DNA of 64,000 nucleotides from an uncultured Bacteroidales bacterium. Its GTDB lineage: Bacteria > Bacteroidota > Bacteroidia > Bacteroidales > Bacteroidaceae. The DNA is taken from positions 1 to 64,000 of the forward strand of contig CADAEK010000009.1 in assembly GCA_902786925.1 (NCBI GenBank), given 5' to 3'. Of this stretch, positions 53,214 through 62,702 are shown in pieces (the first letter of the stretch is position 1; each line of letters opens with the position of its first letter). The notes beneath the pieces are model-generated. The model was not told the origin of the DNA. It made no database searches and worked only from the letters and a program-made list of their open reading frames with translations. The translations under genes were made by a program, and so were the position numbers.

Positions 53214-53353
53214 AAGCTCAATGTCAATATTTTACGCGAGACGTTTACAGCTCGCACATTCTCTTTGCAAAGTAACGACTTTTTCATTGCTTGGACAAAT
53301 TTGCCCCTCACTATTTTTGTATCACAACCTCCTGTCGCCTGTAGCCTCAAAAT

Positions 53354-53418
53354 CGGTGTGACTCAGACCGCCACCCTCGGTGTGACTCAGACCGACCATA
53401 CCGGTGTGACTCACACCG
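53354..53418. repeat. Palindrome array B: three 17-bp units every 24 bp
   Basis: CGGTGTGACTCAGACCG at 53354-53370 and 53378-53394, then CGGTGTGACTCACACCG at 53402-53418, with 7-nt spacers. In order and sequence of units it is the reverse complement of array A (20867-20931), though the spacers differ. Confidence 0.92.
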
Positions 53419-53497
53419 CCAAAGTGGTGCAACAGAGGCATGAAAAAAGACAAGGGACCGAGTCTTGTGACTCAGCCCCTTGTTCGTTTGCATTTAG

Positions 53498-53572
53498 TAG
53501 GGACGATCGGGTTCGAACCGATGACCTCTGCAATGTGACTGCAGCGCTCTAAACCAGCTGGGCTACGCCCCT
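53498..53572 (-). tRNA. tRNA-Val (CAC)
   Basis: Acceptor AGGGGCG/CGTCCCT (one G-U), anticodon loop GTCACAT (CAC), T-loop TTCGAAC. A single gene with its own promoter. Confidence 0.9.
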
Positions 53573-53591
53573 ATCCTGCTATTTTCGGCTG

Positions 53592-53622
53592 CAAAGGTAC
53601 GACATTCTTCCGACCTCGCCAA
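53592..53622 (-). promoter_or_regulatory. Promoter of tRNA-Val (CAC)
   Basis: On the minus strand TTG (53620-53622), a 20-nt spacer and TACCTTTG (53592-53599) lie 20 nt before the tRNA. Confidence 0.65.
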
Positions 53623-53664
53623 CTTTTTGCATCCTTTTTTATTCGTTCTTTCTCCTTTTTTCCT

Positions 53665-53672
53665 TACCTTTG
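53665..53672 (+). promoter_or_regulatory. -7 box of the dnaX promoter
   Basis: TACCTTTG lies 31 nt before ATG 53703, which excludes the earlier in-frame ATG at 53670 as start. Confidence 0.55.
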
Positions 53673-53702
53673 CATCTTAGAAAATCAAAAACACAGACGA
53701 TT

Positions 53703-55520
53703 ATGGAGAACTATATCGTTTCGGCACGCAAGTACCGCCCTATGACGTTCGACACGGTGGTGGGACAAGGCGCGCTGACAGTGACGCTGAAGAACGCCAT
53801 TCAGAGTGGCCGCTTGGCACATGCCTACCTCTTCTGCGGTCCTCGCGGCGTGGGAAAAACCACCTGTGCGCGCATCTTTGCCAAGACCATCAACTGCCTC
53901 ACTCCACAACCCAACGGTGAGGCCTGCGGCGAGTGCGAGTCGTGCAAGGCATTCAATGAAGGACGCTCGTACAACATCCACGAACTGGATGCTGCATCGA
54001 ACAACTCGGTGGAAGACATTCGCCAGTTAATTGAGCAGGTGCGCATACCGCCTCAGATTGGCAAATACAAGGTGTTCATCATCGACGAGGTGCACATGCT
54101 CTCACAGGCCGCCTTCAATGCCTTCCTGAAGACATTGGAAGAACCGCCCCAGCACGCCATCTTCATTCTCGCCACCACCGAGAAGCACAAGATTCTGCCC
54201 ACCATCATGAGCCGATGCCAGATTTACGACTTCAAGCGCATGGGTGTGGACGACATCATGGGACACTTGAAGAATGTGGCAGAGAAAGAAGGCATCACGG
54301 CAGAAGACTCTGCACTGAACATCATTGCGCAGAAAGCCGACGGAGGCATGCGCGACGCACTCAGCATCTTCGACCAGGTAGCTTCGTTCTGTGGTGGCAA
54401 CATCACCTATCAGCGCACCATCGAGAACCTGAACGTGCTCGACTACGACTATTACTTCCGTCTCACTGACTACTGTGTGGAAGGCAAGATAACGGAGTGC
54501 ATGCTCACGCTCAACGAGATTCTCTCCAAGGGCTTCGAAGGACAGTACTTCATCACCGGTCTGTCCAGTCACCTGCGCAACCTGCTGGTGGCACAAGACC
54601 CGCAAACCACAGCCTTGATTGACGCAAGCGAAGAGGTGCGCACAAAATATCAGGAGCAAGCCAAGAAATGCACACCTAAGTTCCTCTTCCGCGCTATGAA
54701 ACTGGCCAACACTTGCGACCTCAACTACAAGCAGAGCCAGAACAAGCGGCTGCTGGTGGAACTCACCCTCATCGAGATGGCACAACTCTCCTCCGATGAC
54801 GGGGACGCATCCGGGCTTTGCCCTACGAAGATTCTTAAACCCATCTTTCAGGCTCTGCGTGCCAAGCAAGCAGGAGCCGCACCTGTTCAGCAAAGCAACA
54901 CAACGGATAACGCTGCCACACAGCCACAATCTGTGCGTGCAACAGCTCAGCCCTCACCGACGGCGGCTCAGCCCACCTTGACAACAGCACAGCCTACAAC
55001 GGCGGCAGCACAGCCTGCACGTCCTGTCGTTCAGACCGCTCCACGTCCACAGACACCCACATTACGCTCTTTCTCTCTGCGCCGCTCGGCACAGCAGACT
55101 CAGCAACAGCAGGTGGAGGAACAGCAAGAGGCTGCCGTTGTGGTCACTGAAGAACGTCCTTTCGACAACGTAGAACTGACCATTGCCTGGCGAGAGTTTG
55201 CAGCGGCATTGCCACACGAAGAAATCGCCATGTCGCATCGCATGGACAACATGGAACCCGCCTTGCAAGAGGATGGCACCACCTTCCTTGTGATAGCAGA
55301 CAACCCCTCCATTCTCAACGAATTGGAGCACATGACTCCACGCATCGAGAACTTCCTGCGCCAACGCTTGCGCAACGGCAAGGTGCACATGACCCTTCGT
55401 CTGCGCAAAATCTCAGACAAGCGAAGAGTGTACAGCCGCAAGGAAACCTATCAGATGCTGCTGGAGCAGAGTCAAGCACTAAGAAAACTAAGAGAAGCAT
55501 TCCAGTTGGAACTGGCATAA
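53703..55520 (+). CDS. dnaX: DNA polymerase III subunit gamma/tau
   Basis: This protein of about 605 residues is the clamp-loader ATPase. Walker A is GPRGVGKTT (about 45-53), the zinc site is CLTPQPNGEACGECESC, Walker B is IIDEVHML and sensor 1 is ATTEKHKILPT. A Pro/Ala/Thr/Gln-rich linker (about 385-480) leads to a C-terminal tau-like domain. Whether a shorter gamma form is made cannot be judged. It is followed 6 nt downstream by trmB. Confidence 0.96.
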   Translation: MENYIVSARKYRPMTFDTVVGQGALTVTLKNAIQSGRLAHAYLFCGPRGVGKTTCARIFAKTINCLTPQPNGEACGECESCKAFNEGRSYNIHELDAASNNSVEDIRQLIEQVRIPPQIGKYKVFIIDEVHMLSQAAFNAFLKTLEEPPQHAIFILATTEKHKILPTIMSRCQIYDFKRMGVDDIMGHLKNVAEKEGITAEDSALNIIAQKADGGMRDALSIFDQVASFCGGNITYQRTIENLNVLDYDYYFRLTDYCVEGKITECMLTLNEILSKGFEGQYFITGLSSHLRNLLVAQDPQTTALIDASEEVRTKYQEQAKKCTPKFLFRAMKLANTCDLNYKQSQNKRLLVELTLIEMAQLSSDDGDASGLCPTKILKPIFQALRAKQAGAAPVQQSNTTDNAATQPQSVRATAQPSPTAAQPTLTTAQPTTAAAQPARPVVQTAPRPQTPTLRSFSLRRSAQQTQQQQVEEQQEAAVVVTEERPFDNVELTIAWREFAAALPHEEIAMSHRMDNMEPALQEDGTTFLVIADNPSILNELEHMTPRIENFLRQRLRNGKVHMTLRLRKISDKRRVYSRKETYQMLLEQSQALRKLREAFQLELA

Positions 55521-55526
55521 TCATAT

Positions 55527-56288
55527 ATGGGAAAAGGAAAGTTAGCAAAATTTGCAGAGATGGCGGAAAACCCGCTGGTAGTAGAATGCCCTTTCTGGCA
55601 ACTGGAACAAGAAGGATTTCCGCTCAAAGGGAAATGGCACGAGGAATTTTTCAAGAACCCCAACCCCATCGTGCTCGAATTGGGCTGCGGACGCGGTGAA
55701 TACACCATCGGACTGGCACGCCGATTCCCCAACAAAAACTTCATTGGCATCGACATCAAGGGCGCACGCATGTGGCACGGTGCAAAAACAGCACTGGAGG
55801 AAGGCATGAAGAACGTTGCTTTCCTACGCACCAACATTGAGTGCATTGCAGGCTTTTTCGCCCCTGGCGAGGTGGCAGAAATCTGGCTCACCTTCTCCGA
55901 CCCACAGATGAAGAAAGCGACAAAGCGCCTCACATCCACCTACTTCATGGAGCGCTATCGCCACTTCCTCATCGACGGAGGACTCATCAACGTGAAGACC
56001 GACTCCAACTTCCTTGCCACCTATACTAAATATATGGTGGAGAAGAACGGTCTGCCCATGAAGCAATGCACCTTTGACCTCTATGCCGAGAAGGAAGCAG
56101 ATTCATCGCTCACCGATATCCGCACCTACTACGAAGGCATGTGGCTTGAGCGCGGCATCCCCATCAAGTACCTGCAATTCGAACTGCCCCAACAAGGCAC
56201 CCTCGAAGAGCCCGACATCGAAATACCCGTTGACGGCTACCGCTCTTACGACCATGAAGTTGTGAGCACCAAGAAGACTGGCAAGTAA
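55527..56288 (+). CDS. trmB: tRNA (guanine-46-N7)-methyltransferase
   Basis: This 253-residue enzyme uses S-adenosylmethionine, binding it through [16 protein letters not shown] (about 49-64) and [24 protein letters not shown] matches the family's PDPxxKxxH catalytic region, although here the motif reads SDPQMKK. Length is a little above the family norm because of a C-terminal extension (about 210-253). It is cotranscribed with dnaX. Confidence 0.92.
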   Translation: MGKGKLAKFAEMAENPLVVECPFWQLEQEGFPLKGKWHEEFFKNPNPIVLELGCGRGEYTIGLARRFPNKNFIGIDIKGARMWHGAKTALEEGMKNVAFLRTNIECIAGFFAPGEVAEIWLTFSDPQMKKATKRLTSTYFMERYRHFLIDGGLINVKTDSNFLATYTKYMVEKNGLPMKQCTFDLYAEKEADSSLTDIRTYYEGMWLERGIPIKYLQFELPQQGTLEEPDIEIPVDGYRSYDHEVVSTKKTGK

Positions 56289-56350
56289 AAAAGACCAATG
56301 ACAAGAACTTGACATTCGGAAGTTGACTACGGAGTGAAAGAAGACAATAG

Positions 56351-56560
56351 TGAAAATCCACAATTTCACAATTTCACAATTTCACGATTTCAAACCGCTA
56401 GCCAACGTTTGTAGCAGCGAGAGCAGAGTCAAGTGTACTTGAACTATGCCGAGTCGCGCCCAAACTTCAGCGAAGCTAATTATCAACGTTTGTAGCAGCG
56501 AGAGCAGAGTCAAGCAAACTCTCAACTGTCAACTGTCAACTATCAACTATCAATTATCAA
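56351..56560 (+). repeat. Composite repeat block, copy 2 (octamers, R1, truncated R1, heptamers)
   Basis: Order: TTTCACAA octamers (56355-56395), R1 (56403-56481), a truncated R1 (56484-56517), then TCAACTN heptamers (56519-56560). The same order occurs at 62838-63050. It fills the 284-bp gap between trmB and mrp, which holds no gene. Confidence 0.88.
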
Positions 56561-56572
56561 TTAAATAAAAAC

Positions 56573-57673
56573 ATGACCATATACCCCAAACTCATACACG
56601 ATGCCCTCAACACCGTACGCTATCCTGGCAACGGAAAGAGCATCATGGAAAACGAGATGCTGGAGGATGACCTCCGCATCGATGGCATGAAAGTGTCTTT
56701 CTCCCTGATTTTCGAGAAAGAGACAGACCCTTTCATGAAATCTGTAGTGAAAGCCGCTGAAGCAGCTATCAAGACCTTCGTGCATCCCGACGTGGAAGTC
56801 ACCATTGGCACAAAGGCCAAGACTGCCCTTCCTCCAGAGCCCGACAAACTGTTGCCTGGCGTCAAGAACATCATCGCTGTCAGCTCAGGCAAAGGCGGTG
56901 TAGGCAAATCTACCGTCACGGCTAACCTTGCCATTGGTTTGGCAAAACTCGGTTACCGAGTGGGGCTGCTTGACACCGACATCTTCGGTCCATCCATGCC
57001 CAAGATGTTTGGTGTGGAAGAAGAGCGCCCATACGCAGAGCAAGTAGATGGTCGCGACCTCATCGTGCCCATCGAGAAATACGGCGTGAAACTGCTCTCC
57101 ATCGGTTTTTTTGTCAATCCCGACCAAGCCACTCTTTGGCGTGGCGGTATGGCTTGCAATGCATTGAAGCAGCTCATCACCGAAGCCAAGTGGGGAGAAC
57201 TCGACTACTTCATCCTTGACACCCCTCCTGGCACCAGCGACATTCATCTGACACTCATCCAGACCCTGGGCATCACAGGAGCCATCATCGTGTCCACTCC
57301 TCAGCAGGTAGCTTTGGCAGATGCACGCAAAGGCATCAACATGTACATGAACGAGAAGGTGAATGTGCCTATCCTCGGACTCGTGGAGAACATGGCATGG
57401 TTCACTCCTGCTGAACTGCCTGAGAACAAATACTACATCTTTGGCAAAGACGGCTGCAAGAACCTTGCAGAAGAGCTGAACGTTCCCCTTTTGGCGCAAG
57501 TGCCTCTTATCCAGTCAGTCTGTGAGACAGGCGACAAAGGTGAGCCCGCAGTACTCAATCCTGCTTCGCCAGAAGGCATCGCATTCATGAGCCTGGCAGC
57601 GAAGGTTGTCACCCAAGTGGACAAGCGCAACATGGAGATGGAACCCACCCATCGCGTGGAAGTGAAACGTTGA
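56573..57673 (+). CDS. Mrp/ApbC family iron-sulfur carrier ATPase
   Basis: This 366-residue protein has an N-terminal MIP18-like domain (about 1-90) and a ParA-like ATPase with the deviant Walker A SSGKGGVGKST (about 103-113). Mrp proteins bind and transfer Fe-S clusters. The cluster-binding CxxC found in many Mrp proteins is replaced here: ENMAWFTPAELPENKYYIFG (about 271-290) has no cysteine. The cluster role is therefore less certain. It is separated from trmB by a repeat block and has no clear promoter of its own. Confidence 0.9.
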   Translation: MTIYPKLIHDALNTVRYPGNGKSIMENEMLEDDLRIDGMKVSFSLIFEKETDPFMKSVVKAAEAAIKTFVHPDVEVTIGTKAKTALPPEPDKLLPGVKNIIAVSSGKGGVGKSTVTANLAIGLAKLGYRVGLLDTDIFGPSMPKMFGVEEERPYAEQVDGRDLIVPIEKYGVKLLSIGFFVNPDQATLWRGGMACNALKQLITEAKWGELDYFILDTPPGTSDIHLTLIQTLGITGAIIVSTPQQVALADARKGINMYMNEKVNVPILGLVENMAWFTPAELPENKYYIFGKDGCKNLAEELNVPLLAQVPLIQSVCETGDKGEPAVLNPASPEGIAFMSLAAKVVTQVDKRNMEMEPTHRVEVKR

Positions 57674-57737
57674 GAATTGACAATCTTATCTAATTGTCAA
57701 CTCTCAACTGTCAACTCTCAACTAAACAAGGTTGCCC

Positions 57738-59159
57738 ATGCTTCATCCCTTTCCGCCCGAACTGGCAAGTATTCCTTCGCCAGAACAATTCACCTACCCT
57801 TTCTGCTACCGCCCACACCCATTGTGCCAGTGGGCAGCAAAGGAAGTGATAGCCGACTGCTACCACACGCCTGAGATGTACCCCAAGGAGGGCAAGATGT
57901 TTGGTGTGTTAGTGGTGGAGCATGAGGGGCAGCGATACTATCTGCGTGCCTTTTCGGGCATCTACAATGGCACCTACCACCACGAAGGATATGTGCCTCC
58001 CATTTATGACCTGCAGAACCCTGATGGCTATTTCCAACAAGAAGAACGGCGCATCGGAGACCTCTCACGACAACTCAACGAGACTACTGATGACGCTCAG
58101 CGCACCCAACTGAAAGCTCTGCGCAAGGATGCCTCACACGCCCTGCAGATGTGGACCTTTCGTCAATATCGTATGCGCAACGCATTGGGCGGAACGGCAG
58201 ACCTTATCGACATCTTCAAGGACCACAAGACACCCTTCACCGAAGAAGACTATATCGACTATAAAGAAGGGCGCCTCAACGAGAAACCAAAGGCACGATT
58301 GGGCATTCCTCCCGGCGGTGCAGGCGAATGTTGTGCTCCCAAACTGCTGCAATACGCCTACTTGCATGGGCTGAAACCCTTGTGCATGGAAGAGTTTTGG
58401 GTTGGTCCTTCACAAGGCAACGACATGCGCATTGAAGGACACTTCTACCCTGCTTGCCAGCACAAGTGCGTTCCCATTCTCACCTATATGATGCAAGGGC
58501 TCAACGTAGAGGAGAACCCCTTGTTTGCTCGCGGAAAGGCACTCCTTGAGCAAGTGCACACCCTCTACGAAGACGATGACATCATGGTGGTGGTGAAGCC
58601 ATCAGGCCTCCTTTCCGTACCCAGCCGCAATCATGGCGAAGTATCCCTTCAAGAACATCTCAGCGCCCTCAATCTCGACACACATTTAGTGCATCGATTA
58701 GACCAAGACACATCAGGTATTCTTTTGGCCGCCAAGAACTTAAACTCATTCAAAAAGTTGCAGCAACAGTTCTATCAGCACGATGTAAAGAAGACGTATG
58801 TGGCTATTCTTGATGCGCCTCTTGCAGATACCTCCAAACCCACATCGGGCACCATTTCCCTACCCTTGTCGCGCAATCCCTTCGACTCTCCGCGCCAAGT
58901 GGTAAGCCAACGCTACGGCAAGCCAGCCATTACCCGCTATCAGTTCGTTGATGAGAATCGAGTGGAACTCTTTCCACAAACAGGACGCACCCATCAGTTG
59001 CGCATCCATTGTGCCCATCCCGATGGTTTAGGCCGTCCCATCAAAGGCGATATCCTCTATGGTACCGCTTCCGACCGCCTCTATCTTCATGCCGAAAGCA
59101 TCACCTTCCAGCATCCCACTACGGGAGAATGGATGACCTTCACGGAAAAGGCCTTTTAA
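57738..59159 (+). CDS. RluA-family pseudouridine synthase with long N-terminal extension
   Basis: This protein of about 473 residues has an RluA/RsuA-type catalytic domain in its C-terminal 210 residues: HRLDQDTSGILLAAK with catalytic Asp322, then a TGRTHQLRIHCAHP segment. It isomerises uridine to pseudouridine in rRNA or tRNA. The first 270 residues form a domain I do not recognise, with cysteines in CYRPHPLCQWA and PACQHKCVP and a helical middle (about 90-130). It resembles the extension of RluA-like proteins of Bacteroidota and some proteobacteria. Target not known. A terminator follows at 59185-59214. Confidence 0.9.
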   Translation: MLHPFPPELASIPSPEQFTYPFCYRPHPLCQWAAKEVIADCYHTPEMYPKEGKMFGVLVVEHEGQRYYLRAFSGIYNGTYHHEGYVPPIYDLQNPDGYFQQEERRIGDLSRQLNETTDDAQRTQLKALRKDASHALQMWTFRQYRMRNALGGTADLIDIFKDHKTPFTEEDYIDYKEGRLNEKPKARLGIPPGGAGECCAPKLLQYAYLHGLKPLCMEEFWVGPSQGNDMRIEGHFYPACQHKCVPILTYMMQGLNVEENPLFARGKALLEQVHTLYEDDDIMVVVKPSGLLSVPSRNHGEVSLQEHLSALNLDTHLVHRLDQDTSGILLAAKNLNSFKKLQQQFYQHDVKKTYVAILDAPLADTSKPTSGTISLPLSRNPFDSPRQVVSQRYGKPAITRYQFVDENRVELFPQTGRTHQLRIHCAHPDGLGRPIKGDILYGTASDRLYLHAESITFQHPTTGEWMTFTEKAF

Positions 59160-59184
59160 GCAAGCAGCCATTCCTACACACAAA

Positions 59185-59214
59185 AAGGAGGACAGGAATC
59201 ATCCTGTCCTCCTT
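59185..59214. terminator. Terminator between RluA-like and phospho-sugar mutase genes
   Basis: AAGGAGGACAGGA and TCCTGTCCTCCTT form a perfect 13-bp stem with a 4-nt loop, flanked by A and T runs for use in both directions. Confidence 0.9.
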
Positions 59215-59261
59215 CTTATTCTATAATACTCAACTTCAATTGTTAAGTAGAAGTCAATCCA

Positions 59262-60998
59262 TTACAGACCCAAGTCCTTCTTGATGGCATCCACTTTAGC
59301 CTGAGCCTCAGCAGTAGCAGAAGGATAGCATTTTGGACATCCCATTTCGCCCTTCACCTCCACATAGAACTTAATCTTAGGCTCGGTGCCAGAAGGACGA
59401 ACAGAAATCTTCGTGCCGTCAGCAGTGAACCACTGGAGCACGTTGCTTGTAGCGGGCATATCGATAGCAGATTCCTTGCCGTCGCACACCTGCTTCAGCG
59501 TCTTGTAGTCCTTCACGCATACTACAGGACTGCCACCCAGCGATGTTGGAGGAGTCTTGCGGAAGTCTTCCATCATCTGCTTAATTTCGTCAGCGCCGCT
59601 CTTGCCAGGCTTCGTCACAGAAATAGCATTCTGATAAGCAAAGCCATAATCGAGGTAAATCTTCATGAGCAGGTCATACAGCGTCATGCCGTTATCCTTT
59701 GCCCAAGCAGCAATCTCGCAGAGCAAGCAGATAGAAGCAGGGCTATCCTTATCGCGCACCTTGTCAAATGGCAGGTAACCAAATGATTCCTCACCGCCGC
59801 CAATATACTTCTTCACGCCCTCAGAGAGCTTGATTTCACGTGCAATCCACTTAAAGCCAGTATATACATCGCGAATCTCCACATTGTTGCGCTTAGCGAT
59901 TTCAGCGATCGTCTCCGTTGTCACGATAGTCTTCACCATGAACTCGTTGCCCTTCAACTGGCCCAGCTTTTTCTTGTTCTCAATGATATAGTAAGAGAGC
60001 ATCAAGGCAGTCTGGTTACCGTTCAAGATGCACCATTCGCCCTTAGGATCGCGGCAAACAACAGCCAAGCGGTCTGCATCAGGGTCAGAAGCCAACACGA
60101 GGTCAGCATTCAGTTTGTCGCCCAACTTCATGCCCAGCGTCATGGCCTCAGAGTTCTCAGGATTAGGAGAAACCACCGTTGGGAAGTTGCCGTCAATCAC
60201 CATCTGCTCCTTCACCACGTTGATGTTCTGGAAGCCCCAAGTGCGCAGAGCTGCAGGGATAATCACACGGCCCGTTCCGTGCAGTGGAGAGTAAACGATG
60301 CAGAGGTCCTTCTGACGGTTAATCACGTCTTGGTCAACCAGCGCCTCATGCACAGCGTTCAGGTAGTCGATATCCATCTCGCCACCGATAATCTGGATAA
60401 GGTCGTTATTAGGCGTGAACTTCACCTGGTCAATCGTCACTTTGTTCACCTCGTCGATGATGCCTGTATCATGCGGAGCCAACACCTGTGCGCCATCATC
60501 CCAGTAAGCCTTGTAGCCGTTATACTCGCGTGGGTTATGGCTGGCTGTGATGTTCACACCTGCCTGAGCGCCCAACTGACGGATAGCGAATGAAATCTCA
60601 GGAGTAGGACGAAGGCTCTCGAAGAGATAAGCCTTGATGCCGTTCGCCGAGAAGATGTCAGCCACCGTTTCAGCAAACAGACGAGAGTTGTTGCGGCAGT
60701 CATGACCTACCACCACGCTGATATCCTTCTTGCCAGCGAATGCTTTCAGGATGTAGTTGGCAAAGCCCTGAGTGGCCATACCCACGATATACTTGTTCAT
60801 GCGGTTAGTACCCGCACCCATGATACCGCGCAAACCGCCAGTACCAAACTCCAGATTCTGGTAGAATGCATCGATGAGAGCTGTCTTGTCCTCAGCATCG
60901 AGCATAGCATTCACTTCTGCCTGTGTCTCGGCATCAAATGCTGGTGAGAGCCACTTCTGAGCCTCAGCCGTACATTGCTTAATCAATTCGTTGTCCAT
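59262..60998 (-). CDS. Phospho-sugar mutase (phosphoglucomutase/phosphomannomutase)
   Basis: This 578-residue cytoplasmic enzyme of the alpha-D-phosphohexomutase family interconverts hexose 1- and 6-phosphates. Motifs: active-site loop TASHNPREYNG with phosphoserine Ser153, metal loop DPDADRLAV (about 303-311), sugar-binding GGEESFGY (about 397-404) and phosphate-binding RPSGTEPKIKFY (about 531-542). The length matches the PgcA-like group. Whether glucose or mannose is the main substrate is not settled by motif. Confidence 0.94.
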   Translation of the reverse strand: MDNELIKQCTAEAQKWLSPAFDAETQAEVNAMLDAEDKTALIDAFYQNLEFGTGGLRGIMGAGTNRMNKYIVGMATQGFANYILKAFAGKKDISVVVGHDCRNNSRLFAETVADIFSANGIKAYLFESLRPTPEISFAIRQLGAQAGVNITASHNPREYNGYKAYWDDGAQVLAPHDTGIIDEVNKVTIDQVKFTPNNDLIQIIGGEMDIDYLNAVHEALVDQDVINRQKDLCIVYSPLHGTGRVIIPAALRTWGFQNINVVKEQMVIDGNFPTVVSPNPENSEAMTLGMKLGDKLNADLVLASDPDADRLAVVCRDPKGEWCILNGNQTALMLSYYIIENKKKLGQLKGNEFMVKTIVTTETIAEIAKRNNVEIRDVYTGFKWIAREIKLSEGVKKYIGGGEESFGYLPFDKVRDKDSPASICLLCEIAAWAKDNGMTLYDLLMKIYLDYGFAYQNAISVTKPGKSGADEIKQMMEDFRKTPPTSLGGSPVVCVKDYKTLKQVCDGKESAIDMPATSNVLQWFTADGTKISVRPSGTEPKIKFYVEVKGEMGCPKCYPSATAEAQAKVDAIKKDLGL

Positions 60999-61075
60999 AC
61001 TATTTGTTTTTTAGTTGTTCTGTGCGTTAGTTGTTTAGCCATTCAGGGTAAAAATGCCCTATATCGGACTGGTTG

Positions 61076-61083
61076 CAAAGATA
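61076..61083 (-). promoter_or_regulatory. -7 box of the phospho-sugar mutase gene
   Basis: TATCTTTG on the minus strand lies about 78 nt before the start. It is adjacent to the esterase terminator. Confidence 0.5.
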
Positions 61084-61090
61084 AAACAAA

Positions 61091-61120
61091 AATCCGAGAA
61101 CAGCATCGTGTTCTCGGATT
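61091..61120 (-). terminator. Terminator of the esterase gene
   Basis: AATCCGAGAACA and TGTTCTCGGATT form a 12-bp stem with a 6-nt loop; on the minus strand it runs into TTTTTGTTTTA. Confidence 0.88.
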
Positions 61121-61124
61121 ATTT

Positions 61125-62612
61125 TCATTTTCCATTCATTTCAAGTTTCGGAGCAATCTTTTCGGCAATGATTTCTGCCATACGGTGGGCACCCTTCTCG
61201 TTGGGATGGATGCCATCAGAGAGCACTTTGTCGCCATCGTTGGCAAAGAGTGTGTGTAGGTCAATGAGTTGAGCCCCATATTTCTTGGCCACCTTCTGCT
61301 GCACGGGAATGATGCCGTTCACAATCACCGAGTCATTGATGCCCCAAGTAGATTTGAACGCAGGGATGGGCGTGCAGACAAAGATGCGAGGCTTTGCGTC
61401 AGCAGATACCTTGCCGCCCTTTTTGCCTTTCTTGGCCGATGGAGCACCCTTCGGATTAAGCGTATTGAGCATTTGCTCCAAGTCTTGCTGAAACTCCTCC
61501 CCATGCTGCCAGTTCCCCGGTTTTGAGTCGTTGGTGCCCAACTTGATAATCACCACATCGGGGTTGAAAGCCAGCGCATCGCGCCATGCCAACTCATTCA
61601 TGTAGGGATGATCACCCTTGTTCAGCATCGTGCGAGCGCCCACACCGAAGTTCTTCACCCAGTAGTCTTGTCCCAACAGCTTCTGCAACTCTGCCGGATA
61701 ACCATACTGCTCAGCCATGTCAATGCCCGAACCATCCGTAATGCTGTTGCCGATGCAAGCCACGCGGATAGCGCCAGGCTTGGGAGTTTGCCGAGCATCA
61801 AGCCATGCTCCAAGGTCGGCAAGCATCCTGTCATGATACTTAAACCAAGGGCCAAAACCAAAGCCGTGGTCACCCGTTGGGTAGATATACATGGCACACT
61901 CGTTGCCCGCATTGCGCATGGCAGAATAGTACTGCACACCATTCGTCACAGGCGGCACAAGCCTATCGTCATTCGCCATGATGATGCAAGCAGGAGGAGT
62001 CAAATGGCGGCGCACCGCCTTATCTGTAGAGAACTCGCGCACCAGCTCAGGGTCTTTCTGCCCCTCCTCACCCAAGAAATTGCGGCACGACCACTTGTGC
62101 GACACACGCTCATCCATCGAGATGACAGGATAAAACAGAATGGTGAAGTCAGGGCGAACTTCAAACGCCGAATGCGTGGAGATGACCGACGAGAGATGAC
62201 CACCGGCAGAGAAGCCCATGATGCCCACATCGTGCGGATTAATGCCCCACACAGCCGCAGAGTCGCGCACCGTGCGGATACCCTTCTCCACATCGCCAAT
62301 AGGCTTAGTTCTGTCTCCGTTGGGCAGACGATAATTCACCACAAAATAAGCAATGCCTCGCTGATTCATCCACTCGGCTGCCAATGTGCCCTCATGCGTG
62401 TTTGACAGCACCGAATAGCCGCCGCCAGGCACACCCACAATGGCCTTGCCAGAAGGGTTTTGAGGCAAGAAGCAGCGCATCTGAGCCGCTCCGTCATCCG
62501 TAAGATTCAGCGTAAATTCCTTTGCAGTCTGAGCAAAAGCCCCCGCTGCAAGCCACAGCAGCGCCATCGTTCCAGCTATTCGCCGCCAGCTCCTTGTTTT
62601 TGTTTGTGTCAT
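61125..62612 (-). CDS. Two-domain secreted esterase (alpha/beta hydrolase + SGNH)
   Basis: This 495-residue protein has a signal peptide (about 1-28). Domain 1 (about 30-275) is an alpha/beta hydrolase with an oxyanion GGGY, nucleophile Ser135 in GFSAGGH, acid near Asp215-216 (NDDRLVPP) and His249. Domain 2 (280-490) is an SGNH esterase with Ser290 in CIGNSITDG, GVGAR, Asn361 in KLGTND and Asp466/His469 in DGIHP. Such pairs are typical carbohydrate esterases, for example acetyl-xylan esterases. A Lys/Gly/Ala-rich insert (PSAKKGKKGGKVSADAK, 391-407) lies within domain 2. It may support the GH43/GH8 enzymes of this region. Confidence 0.88.
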   Translation of the reverse strand: MTQTKTRSWRRIAGTMALLWLAAGAFAQTAKEFTLNLTDDGAAQMRCFLPQNPSGKAIVGVPGGGYSVLSNTHEGTLAAEWMNQRGIAYFVVNYRLPNGDRTKPIGDVEKGIRTVRDSAAVWGINPHDVGIMGFSAGGHLSSVISTHSAFEVRPDFTILFYPVISMDERVSHKWSCRNFLGEEGQKDPELVREFSTDKAVRRHLTPPACIIMANDDRLVPPVTNGVQYYSAMRNAGNECAMYIYPTGDHGFGFGPWFKYHDRMLADLGAWLDARQTPKPGAIRVACIGNSITDGSGIDMAEQYGYPAELQKLLGQDYWVKNFGVGARTMLNKGDHPYMNELAWRDALAFNPDVVIIKLGTNDSKPGNWQHGEEFQQDLEQMLNTLNPKGAPSAKKGKKGGKVSADAKPRIFVCTPIPAFKSTWGINDSVIVNGIIPVQQKVAKKYGAQLIDLHTLFANDGDKVLSDGIHPNEKGAHRMAEIIAEKIAPKLEMNGK

Positions 62613-62702
62613 GGTTTTTCCCTTTCATTGGTTGATGCGGCAAAATTAAGAAGAATAAACCGCACAGCCAAGGAAATCCCGAAAAACATGAAAAGAGGAA
62701 TC

